Source: Gemmatimonadaceae bacterium
Lineage (GTDB): Bacteria; Gemmatimonadota; Gemmatimonadetes; Gemmatimonadales; Gemmatimonadaceae
Length of the DNA stretch: 64,000 bases
Reading direction: 5' to 3'
NCBI GenBank assembly: GCA_024710705.1
Contig: JANJUF010000018.1
Span: 1-64,000, forward strand
Position 1 is the stretch's first letter, and each line of letters begins with the position of its first letter. Below are positions 16,888 through 23,996 of the stretch, in pieces. Below the pieces are notes generated by a model. That model was not told where the DNA came from. It ran no database searches and saw only the letters and a list, made by a program, of their open reading frames with translations. A program made the position numbers and the translations under genes.

Positions 16888-17966
16888 GGATTCCTCTCGT
16901 AGCGCTTGAGCGCGCGTGGGCCCACTTCGGCGCCGTAGATCACGCCGTTCCTGTCCACTGCCACACCTTCGGCAGCACTGGTGTTACGTGTCTCGCGCAC
17001 CGGATCGGGGATGAAGGCCGTGACCTCGCCCGTACGGGCGTTGCCGATGCGGATGCCGCGTTGCCACTCCGGACGCGACGGCGCGATAGACCCCGACTCC
17101 GAGTCAGCCACGTAGATCACGTCGTTCGCATCAATGAAGATCCCGCTCGCACGCGAGAACTGGTACCAGGTGTCGAGCAGGCGGCCGTGCTGGTCGAGGA
17201 TCAGGATCCGGTCGTTGGAGCGGTCGCCGACGAAGAGCCGTCCTTGCGAATCCATCGCCAAGGCGTGGGGTTGATCGAACGATCCTTCGCCGCTCCCGAC
17301 CACGCTGCCCAGCGACAGCAAGAGCTTGCCACTGCGATCGAACTTGAGCAGTCGCGCGTTCGAGCCCGGGCGCGAGGAATGCCCCTCGGCCACCCAGATG
17401 TCACCGTTCGGCGCCACGAGCACCGCGTTGGGCTGCCAGAAATAGCCCGGCTCGCGTCCGCCACCTTTGGCGCCCAACGTCATCAGCAGCACGCCCTCGG
17501 GTGAGAACTTCAGCACTTGGTGCCCGATGACCTGCGACGAGTCCACCGTGCCAGTCGCGCCAGCGGCCGCGCGCAGCGCCGCCCGGTTGTCGCGTGCATC
17601 GGTGACCCAGACGTTGCCCTCGTGGTCCACCGTCATGCCGTGCGGCCAGGCGACGAGACCGCGGCCGAAAGAGCGCACGAGGTTGCCCTGCGCGTCGAAC
17701 TTGAGGATCGGATCGAGATTCGACGCCGCGCAGTCGTTGGCGCCACAGCGCTCTCCGACCCACACGCTCACGCCATCGCGATCGATCGCCACCGCGCTGG
17801 TGGCGCCCCAGCTGCGTCCATCAGGCATTTTGGCCCAGCCCTCCACCGTGCGGTACGGATTAGGCCGATCGTTCACCGGCGCGACGCCCTGCGCACCGAG
17901 CGCGCCGGAGACCAACACCAGCAGCGCGCCGAGATGCAGCGGGCGCAGCGAGCGAATCCTGTCCAT
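16884..17966 (-). CDS. NHL-repeat beta-propeller protein, exported (paralogue of 9741-10919)
   Basis: 360 residues with a signal peptide (about 1-25, GALGAQG). Repeated NHL blades include AIDRDGVSVWVGER, TVDHEGNVWVTDARDN, LFVGDRSNDRILIL and ID-NDVIYVADSESG. Both this and the earlier NHL protein contain a DPILKF/LEFD-plus-GNLVRSFGRG/SWGGP blade, so they are paralogues. Start ATG 17966 overlaps the upstream TGA by one base; GTG 17969 is equally possible. It lies between an FAD oxidase and a DUF885 peptidase. The fold is close to amidating-lyase propellers, but no reaction can be claimed. Confidence 0.8.
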   Translation of the reverse strand: MDRIRSLRPLHLGALLVLVSGALGAQGVAPVNDRPNPYRTVEGWAKMPDGRSWGATSAVAIDRDGVSVWVGERCGANDCAASNLDPILKFDAQGNLVRSFGRGLVAWPHGMTVDHEGNVWVTDARDNRAALRAAAGATGTVDSSQVIGHQVLKFSPEGVLLMTLGAKGGGREPGYFWQPNAVLVAPNGDIWVAEGHSSRPGSNARLLKFDRSGKLLLSLGSVVGSGEGSFDQPHALAMDSQGRLFVGDRSNDRILILDQHGRLLDTWYQFSRASGIFIDANDVIYVADSESGSIAPSRPEWQRGIRIGNARTGEVTAFIPDPVRETRNTSAAEGVAVDRNGVIYGAEVGPRALKRYERNP

Positions 17967-19369
17967 CACTCCTCCTCATCCCGGCGCGCCGGCTGCGCCT
18001 CGTAGTTGATCGTCGGAAACGCGAACGCCGCATCGAGCGCCGGGTCCGTGCCCTGCCCCAGCACTCGTTTGGCCCCGTACTCGCCGAGCAGTGGCGCGAA
18101 CTTGAATCCCTCCGCCTGCCCAGCGCCCGCCACCCACACATTCGACGCACCCGGCAGCCGATCCACGATGAAGTTGCGATTGGAGCTGCTCTCGTAGTGG
18201 CAGGCGCGCGTCTCGAGCAGCGGTGCCTCGGCCAGCGCCGGGAACACCCGCGCCAGCACGCGTCGCGACCCCTCCACGCGATCCTCGTTGGCGTGGCGCG
18301 AGCTGAGGTCAGGATCCTGCGCGCGCGGATCGGGCACCGGGCGCGGCGGGGGCGGCGCGTCATCGTCGTCATCGGACGGCGGGCGCGGCGCCGCGAATGC
18401 GCCTCGCACGCGGAAGCCGCGACTGTCCACTGGCAGTGCGCCCCAGCCCGTCACGCCTGGCACGTTCCAGCTCGGGATGTTCGGCGCGGTGAAGCTCGTG
18501 TCGCCCTCGGGAGTACCGAAGTAGCACACGTAGCCAAGCGGCGTGCGCATGCGGTCGCCCAGCTGCTCCGGGAAAACCTTCCGCAACCAGGGTCCGCAGG
18601 CGAACACGTATGAGTCGGCGCGCAGCACCGTGCCATCGCCGAGCACGATGCCATCCATTGCGCCATTCGCGATGGTGCCCGGCCGCACGCGCGCCACGCG
18701 GAACTCCACGCCGGCATCGCGTGCCACCGCCAACGTGGCCTGCACCGAGGCCCGCGCCCGCGCCACACCGGCGTCGGGCTCGCACACGATCACGCCGTAG
18801 GGCTCGCTGTTGATCATCGGCCAGCGACGCCTGGCGTCGTCTGGCGAGACCTTCTCGTAGCGCACGCCGAGGGCATCCCACGTCTCCATCGTCCGTGTGG
18901 TGAAGGGCTCGGCACGCTCGCGGAAGATCACATCACCCGTCTCGAGGAAGAATCGCGTCCCGAAGCGGGGGGCGTACTCGGCGTCGAAGTCGCGCCAACG
19001 CGTGATGCTCTCGCGCGCCCAGCGCGTCCACAGCTCCGACGACTCGGCGCGGTCACCGTAGGAGGAGCGGATGCCCCGCGTCTCGTCGCCGCTGGTGGAG
19101 CGCGAGTTGGCGGCGCCGTATTGGTCAATGAGCGTCACCCGCACGCCGGCGCGCGCGAGGTTGAGCGCGGTGAACGTGCCCCAGACGCCGGCGCCGACCA
19201 CGATCACGTGCGAGGAGGCGCCGGCACGAACTGGGCGGGAGGTGGCCTGCGCGGCGAGCGCGGCGGGAACGCTGGAGGCCGTGAGCAGGGCGCCGGCGCC
19301 GAGTCCGGCGAGGCGCAGGAAGTCGCGGCGCGCCACATCGGCGGCATGATCGTCAGACCGGTCAGTCAT
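17966..19369 (-). CDS. Tat-exported FAD-dependent oxidoreductase (sarcosine oxidase/DadA-like)
   Basis: 467 residues. A twin-arginine signal (ARRDFLRLAGLGAGALL, R14-R15) means it is folded with FAD before export. The dinucleotide site is VIVVGAGVWGTFTA followed by GVRVTLIDQ. The next segment, TSGDETRGIRSSYGD, is typical of monomeric sarcosine and N-methyl-amino-acid oxidases, and GAGQAEGFKFAP is the usual C-terminal flavin loop. It probably oxidises an amine or amino acid to an imine in the periplasm. An acidic, proline-rich insert lies at about 333-352. Divergent from a cytochrome c and an exported RidA, 104 bases apart. Confidence 0.86.
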   Translation of the reverse strand: MTDRSDDHAADVARRDFLRLAGLGAGALLTASSVPAALAAQATSRPVRAGASSHVIVVGAGVWGTFTALNLARAGVRVTLIDQYGAANSRSTSGDETRGIRSSYGDRAESSELWTRWARESITRWRDFDAEYAPRFGTRFFLETGDVIFRERAEPFTTRTMETWDALGVRYEKVSPDDARRRWPMINSEPYGVIVCEPDAGVARARASVQATLAVARDAGVEFRVARVRPGTIANGAMDGIVLGDGTVLRADSYVFACGPWLRKVFPEQLGDRMRTPLGYVCYFGTPEGDTSFTAPNIPSWNVPGVTGWGALPVDSRGFRVRGAFAAPRPPSDDDDDAPPPPRPVPDPRAQDPDLSSRHANEDRVEGSRRVLARVFPALAEAPLLETRACHYESSSNRNFIVDRLPGASNVWVAGAGQAEGFKFAPLLGEYGAKRVLGQGTDPALDAAFAFPTINYEAQPARRDEEE

Positions 19370-19473
19370 GAGCGCGAATGGGAGGGAAAAGGGTCGGGCC
19401 GAAGATGCCCCCACGATGCGGTACGCGCAATCGGCGCCGAGGGTTGTCGGGCGCGCTGAGAGGGTTGCCTTCG

Positions 19474-19905
19474 GTGCGGCAGCGCACGAGTTTCCGCTCC
19501 GTGCGCGCCCTCCTGCTCTCGCTCGCCCTCGCCTGCCCCCTTCCCCTCGCCACGCTCCGCGCGCAGGGGAATGTGCCGCCAACCTACACCGACTCCCAGG
19601 CCCTGCGCGGACGCGATTGGTTCGAGTCGGCCTGCCTGAGTTGCCATCCCAGCGCGGCGATGTCCTCGCCCGATTTCAAGATCCGCTGGGGAGGGCTCCT
19701 CGCGCGGGATCTCTACGAGATCATCAGCACCACCATGCCACAGCTCGAGCCCGGCTCGCTCTCGCGTCGAACGTACGTGGACATCATCGCGTACCTGATG
19801 CAGCTGAACGGCATTCCCGCCGGCACCACCCCGCTCACGGCCGACTCGGCCAGTCTCGTCGCCACCCGCCTGCATTTCGGCGCCCCCACCTCCAGCCCCC
19901 GCTGA
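19474..19905 (+). CDS. Small exported c-type cytochrome (paralogue 2)
   Basis: 143 residues from GTG 19474, chosen because GAGAGGG (19458-19464) lies 9 bases upstream and a signal peptide follows at once (LLLSLALACPLPLATLRAQ). One heme site, CLSCH (54-58), a candidate Met ligand in TMPQLEPG, and a C-terminal helix IIAYLMQLNGIPAG. Same length and plan as the cytochrome at 12363-12791. It is divergent from the FAD oxidase and two bases upstream of an exported RidA, so it is the likely electron acceptor of the oxidase. Confidence 0.87.
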   Translation: MRQRTSFRSVRALLLSLALACPLPLATLRAQGNVPPTYTDSQALRGRDWFESACLSCHPSAAMSSPDFKIRWGGLLARDLYEIISTTMPQLEPGSLSRRTYVDIIAYLMQLNGIPAGTTPLTADSASLVATRLHFGAPTSSPR

Positions 19906-19907
19906 CC

Positions 19908-20336
19908 ATGCGCCTCCCCCTCGCTACGCTCGCCGTCGCGCTGTTGCTTCCCGCCGCCCTCGAAGCCCAGGCCCGCGAACCCATCGGCAATCCCTCGGCG
20001 ACGCTCACGCCGGCCATCCGCATCGGGAACATGGTGTACGCATCGGGGCAGCTGGGCCTGCGCAGCGACGCTCCAGACCAGAGCATCGAGACGCAGACCC
20101 GCGCTGCGCTCGAGAACACCAAGCGCGTACTCGAGATGGCCGGCACGACGATGGACCGCGCCGTGCGCTGCACCGTGTTTCTCATCGAGGCGGCCGACTT
20201 TCGCGGGATGAACAGCGTGTGGACGGAGTTCTGGCCCAGCTCGCCACCGGCGCGCAGCACGGTGGTCGTCAAGGCACTCGTCATCCCCGGCGCGAATGTG
20301 GAGATCGAGTGCATGGCCGTGATGCCGACGCCCTAA
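19908..20336 (+). CDS. RidA-family (reactive imine deaminase) protein with a signal peptide
   Basis: 142 residues. A signal peptide (about 1-22, AALEAQA) precedes a complete RidA domain with IGNMVYASGQLG, a trimer-type core, and PARSTVVVKALVIPGANVEIEC at the end, which keeps the catalytic Arg. RidA proteins normally work in the cytoplasm and hydrolyse 2-aminoacrylate and other enamines or imines. Export, and its place two bases after a cytochrome and across from an FAD amine oxidase, suggest that it clears imines made in the periplasm. Its TAA shares bases with the TAG of the convergent gene. Confidence 0.88.
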   Translation: MRLPLATLAVALLLPAALEAQAREPIGNPSATLTPAIRIGNMVYASGQLGLRSDAPDQSIETQTRAALENTKRVLEMAGTTMDRAVRCTVFLIEAADFRGMNSVWTEFWPSSPPARSTVVVKALVIPGANVEIECMAVMPTP

Positions 20337-21466
20337 CGCAGCGTCGTCCACCAAAAGCGGGACCCTTCCACCTCGGCGCGCGCCACGAGATAGCGCGCGC
20401 CGTGCTTGCCGAGGATCGCGTCCTCGGCGCCAGTACGGACGCGCCGCAGGGGTTCGCCGTCGGCGGCGAGGACGAGCCACTCCACCTCCAGGCCGTCGGG
20501 CGTGGGCGTGCCGCGGAGCCAGAGTTCCCCGTCGCCCATTGCCACGAGGCCGGTGAGCACCGGCATCCTCGGCGCCGCGTTCTCGCGCAGTTCCGCGGCG
20601 ATGGCGGCGCGCGCCTGCGGATCAGGGATGCCGCGCACGCGGCGAGTCGCCTCCTCCGCGACGTCCTCCGCCCGCGCCGCTCGTGCCTCAACGGTGAAGC
20701 CGATCCGGCGACGGAGTGCCCCGCTCGGCGCGTAGATGTCCACGCCCAGCGTCGCACCATTGGCGAAGACCACGGTGCTGTCGTCGCGCAGCACGAAGAA
20801 GTCGCCCGGTGCGAGGAGCCGCGGCGCGCTGCGGAACTCGCCGATGGGGAATGTCGGGAGCCGGAAGCCGAGTGTTTGCAGGCGCCGCGGCTCCAGCGAG
20901 GCGCTGTCGAGCGCGAAGACGATCACAGGCATCGAGTCGCCGGGCGTCGGGGGGTTGTCGGCACCCAGGACCCGCAGCTCACCTTGCACGAACCCGAATG
21001 CCGGATGCGGCGCGGCTGGCAGCACTACGACTGAAGTCGCGCGCGAGGTCCCCTCGGGCCCATAGCGCAGCACGCGGCGCGCCATGATGTCAAAGACGAG
21101 TCCCTCCCCATCTCCGGTGAAGTCGAGGAGCCCAGGCATCCGGTACTCTCCCGGCCCACTCCCTTCGCGCCCCACGGGCACGGCGGCATCCGCGCCGGCC
21201 GGCACACGAACGACTTCGGCGCGCCGTCCGCTGAGCACGAGCGTGAGCACGTCGCCAGTGGAATGCACCGCAGCCAGCGGCTGCGTCGGCGGAAGACAGA
21301 CAAGCGGGTCCGCGCAGAGCGGAGCGTCCGGCACCAGGGCAGCCACGGGCACATCCGCGTAGGCGGCTGCCGACCGGATCTCGACCGGCGACCCGGAGTC
21401 GCGGGTTGACTCGCCGCAGGCCATCAGCGCCGCGAGTACAATTGGAAGGCGAAGGAGAGGGCGCAT
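20333..21466 (-). CDS. Lipoprotein, six-bladed beta-propeller-like
   Basis: 377 residues. A lipobox (ALMAC) at residues 14-18 makes it a lipoprotein. The body contains a GREGSGPGEYRMPG motif, which is common at the start of Gemmatimonadota and Bacteroidota '6-bladed beta-propeller' proteins, then repeats such as VFDIMARRVLRYGPEG and VDIYAPSGALRRRIGF. No catalytic motif is seen. The start at 21466 is set by the signal sequence; there is no clear ribosome site. Its stop overlaps that of the convergent ridA-like gene. Confidence 0.65.
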   Translation of the reverse strand: MRPLLRLPIVLAALMACGESTRDSGSPVEIRSAAAYADVPVAALVPDAPLCADPLVCLPPTQPLAAVHSTGDVLTLVLSGRRAEVVRVPAGADAAVPVGREGSGPGEYRMPGLLDFTGDGEGLVFDIMARRVLRYGPEGTSRATSVVVLPAAPHPAFGFVQGELRVLGADNPPTPGDSMPVIVFALDSASLEPRRLQTLGFRLPTFPIGEFRSAPRLLAPGDFFVLRDDSTVVFANGATLGVDIYAPSGALRRRIGFTVEARAARAEDVAEEATRRVRGIPDPQARAAIAAELRENAAPRMPVLTGLVAMGDGELWLRGTPTPDGLEVEWLVLAADGEPLRRVRTGAEDAILGKHGARYLVARAEVEGSRFWWTTLR

Positions 21467-21545
21467 CGGGCGAAACTCGGGGCGCCAGCCGCCGTCGGCA
21501 AGACGGCAGCCCTGCGCGTAATCAAGAACTAATCCGCCACCCCCG

Positions 21546-22031
21546 ATGTCCACGATGCGCCCCTCCCTCGTACTGTGGTCAGCCGCCGCCAGCCTGATGG
21601 TTGCCCCCCTCGCCGCCCAACAGGCACCGGACGCCGCCGCGGCCCGATGGCTCGCCGGCTGCTGGGAGCTCCGGGCCGGCGCCCGCGTCACCCAAGAACA
21701 GTGGATGGCCCCCAGCGGCGGCACGATGCTCGGCATGAGCCGTACGGTCGTCCGCGACACGGTCCGCGAGTGGGAGCACCTGCTCATCGGCCCTGGAGCG
21801 AACGGCGGCGTGGCCTACACCGCGCGACCCGCCCGGCAAGCCGAGACGTCATTCGCGGCCGAGCACCTCAGCGACACGCTGCTGGTCTTCGCGAACCCCG
21901 CGCACGATTTCCCACAGCGCATCCTGTACCGCCGCGTGGGGCGCGATTCGCTGGTGGCACGAATCGAAGGCCCCCGCAGCGGGCAGCTGCGGGGGCTCGA
22001 TTTCCCGATGCGACGGGTGGACTGCCCCTGA
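21546..22031 (+). CDS. DUF6265-like exported protein
   Basis: 161 residues with a signal peptide (cut near PLAAQQ). The mature part opens with WLAGCWELRAGARVTQEQWM, followed by SGGTMLGMSRT, which is the DUF6265 pattern of a small beta-barrel domain of unknown role. Later, FANPAHDFPQRILYR is also typical. Start may be ATG 21546 or ATG 21555. Single gene, convergent with the ABC transporter operon, whose stop begins at the next base. Confidence 0.65.
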   Translation: MSTMRPSLVLWSAAASLMVAPLAAQQAPDAAAARWLAGCWELRAGARVTQEQWMAPSGGTMLGMSRTVVRDTVREWEHLLIGPGANGGVAYTARPARQAETSFAAEHLSDTLLVFANPAHDFPQRILYRRVGRDSLVARIEGPRSGQLRGLDFPMRRVDCP

Positions 22032-22724
22032 CTACGCCACCGCGGCGATCCCCGGTTCGACGACCTTGCCGTCGAACAGGTGCACTTCGCGGTCGGCGTG
22101 CTGGGCATAGCGGTGGTCGTGCGTCACCATGCAGATCGTGCTACCCGCGGCGTGCAGCTCCTGCAGCAGTGCCATCACCGCCTCACCGTTCTTGGAGTCG
22201 AGGTTACCGGTCGGCTCGTCGGCGAGCAGGATGGCCGGGTCACCCGCCACCGCGCGCGCAACCGCCACGCGCTGCTGCTGACCACCGGAGAGCTGCATCG
22301 GGAAGTGCTTGGCCCGGTGGCTCATGCCCACCCGCTCCAGCGCCTTCGCCACACGGTCCTTGCGCTCCGAGACCGGCATGTCGCGATAGGTGAGCGGCAG
22401 TTCCACGTTCTCGGCCACCGTGAGGTCGCCGATCAGGTTGAAGGCCTGGAAGATGAAGCCGATCTGCTTGTTGCGGACCTGCGCCCGTTCGGCCGCGCCG
22501 AGGTTCGCCACTTCGTGACCCGCCAGCTCATACGTGCCGGCGCTCGGCGAGTCGAGCAGGCCGAGGATCGAGAGCAGGGTGGTCTTGCCACACCCGGACG
22601 GGCCGGAAATGGCGACGTACTCTCCCTTATTGATCGAGAAGTGGATGTCGGCGAGCGCGTGCGTCTCGACTTCATCCGTGTAGAACACCTTCTTGATCCC
22701 TTCCATCCGGATCAGCGTCGTCAT
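22032..22724 (-). CDS. ABC transporter ATP-binding protein, MacB/LolD type
   Basis: 230-residue ATPase of a type VII (MacB/Lol-like) ABC system. Walker [10 protein letters not shown] (about 40-48), signature [14 protein letters not shown], Walker [12 protein letters not shown] and the [13 protein letters not shown] switch are all intact. It lies 7 bases after the adaptor gene and two genes after the permease, so the three form one exporter that pushes substrates from the periplasm or inner membrane outwards. Confidence 0.93.
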   Translation of the reverse strand: MTTLIRMEGIKKVFYTDEVETHALADIHFSINKGEYVAISGPSGCGKTTLLSILGLLDSPSAGTYELAGHEVANLGAAERAQVRNKQIGFIFQAFNLIGDLTVAENVELPLTYRDMPVSERKDRVAKALERVGMSHRAKHFPMQLSGGQQQRVAVARAVAGDPAILLADEPTGNLDSKNGEAVMALLQELHAAGSTICMVTHDHRYAQHADREVHLFDGKVVEPGIAAVA

Positions 22725-22731
22725 CCCAGCC

Positions 22732-23976
22732 TCACTTGATGCGTACGCGATCCACGTTCGCGTACTGGGTCATGTCAGATAGCACCACACGGTCGCCCAC
22801 GTCCAGCCCACGCAGGATCTCGATGGTGTTCACCGAGCTCCGGCCCAACTCCACGCTCACCCGTACGGCGTAATCGCCGCTAGGTTCCAACTTGAAGAGC
22901 CCGACCGTCCCGGACCCGGGGCCGAAGGCCGGCCGGCCGGTGAACAGGATATTCGGCATCTTCTGGATCTCGATCGTCCCGTCCACGCTGAGGTCGGGCA
23001 CCGCACCCGGGGGCAACGGGCCCTCCAAGGCGACGTCAATCGTGACCGTCCCGCCCACCGCCGACGGGTCCTTGCGTGAGACACGCCCACGGACGATTCC
23101 GTTGCGTGTGTCGATGCTGGCGGGCTGGCCGATGGCGACGTCCTTGGCCTGCGACTCGGGGATCCGCAGCACCGCCTTGAGACTCCCCGGCTGCACGACC
23201 TTGGCCAGCGTGGTGCCCTCGGGCACCCACTGCCCCAGCTGCAGCGTCAGCTCCTGGAGCACGCCATCATCCGGCGCACGGACCTGCAGCGAGCGGAGCC
23301 GAGTCTGCTGGTTGCGGGCGATGGCCTTCAGCTGCTCCACCTGCCCGGCCTGCACCGCGATCTGGCTGTCGATTGCCGCCGCCATCAGGGCCAAGCGCTC
23401 CTGCTCGATCCGATACCGCGTGGTGAACTCCTCGGCTTGAGCCCGGCGATTCCGCGCCTCGAACTCCGAGATCAGGTTGCGCTTCATGAGGGAGTCGGCG
23501 GCCTGCGCCTCCTGCTGCGCGCTCACGAACTGCGTGCGGGTGGTGGCCACCACGCCTTCCTGCGTCAGCAGGTTGCTGCGGAGGTTCGTGCGGAGGTTGA
23601 GCAGGTCGATCTCCGCCTGCCGCACCTGCTGCTCGGCCTGCATCGTCTGGATCTGCAGGTCGGGATTGGAGAGCTCGAGGATGAGGGCGCCCGTCTTGAG
23701 CTGCGCGCCCGACTCGAAGTGCTTGCGCTCCACGCGGGCCGAGGCCTGTGCAGTGATCCAGCGGATCTGCTCGGGCACGAGCGTGCCGGGGCCGCGCACT
23801 TCGCGCACCACGTCGCCGCGGCGCACCGAGTCCACGAGCACCGCCGCGCGGGCCACGGTGGGCACCGCCGGATCGAGGCTCGAGACGGCCACGGTGAGCA
23901 CGATGACGGCCACCGCGCCGCCGACGATGGCGACGGTACGGCCGGTCTTCTTCTGTGGGGCGCGAACGATATCCAT
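22732..23976 (-). CDS. Periplasmic adaptor (HlyD/MacA-family membrane fusion protein)
   Basis: 414 residues. One N-terminal membrane helix (VAIVGGAVAVIVLTVAV), then lipoyl halves around a coiled-coil hairpin (about 115-225, rich in Gln, Glu and Arg: QTMQAEQQVRQAEIDLLNLR), and a beta-barrel with LRIPESQAKDVAIGQPA. It links the inner-membrane permease to an outer-membrane channel that is not encoded here. Start ATG 23976, 20 bases downstream of the permease gene. Confidence 0.9.
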   Translation of the reverse strand: MDIVRAPQKKTGRTVAIVGGAVAVIVLTVAVSSLDPAVPTVARAAVLVDSVRRGDVVREVRGPGTLVPEQIRWITAQASARVERKHFESGAQLKTGALILELSNPDLQIQTMQAEQQVRQAEIDLLNLRTNLRSNLLTQEGVVATTRTQFVSAQQEAQAADSLMKRNLISEFEARNRRAQAEEFTTRYRIEQERLALMAAAIDSQIAVQAGQVEQLKAIARNQQTRLRSLQVRAPDDGVLQELTLQLGQWVPEGTTLAKVVQPGSLKAVLRIPESQAKDVAIGQPASIDTRNGIVRGRVSRKDPSAVGGTVTIDVALEGPLPPGAVPDLSVDGTIEIQKMPNILFTGRPAFGPGSGTVGLFKLEPSGDYAVRVSVELGRSSVNTIEILRGLDVGDRVVLSDMTQYANVDRVRIK

Positions 23977-23996
23977 GAAGTCGTGTCCTGGGACGG

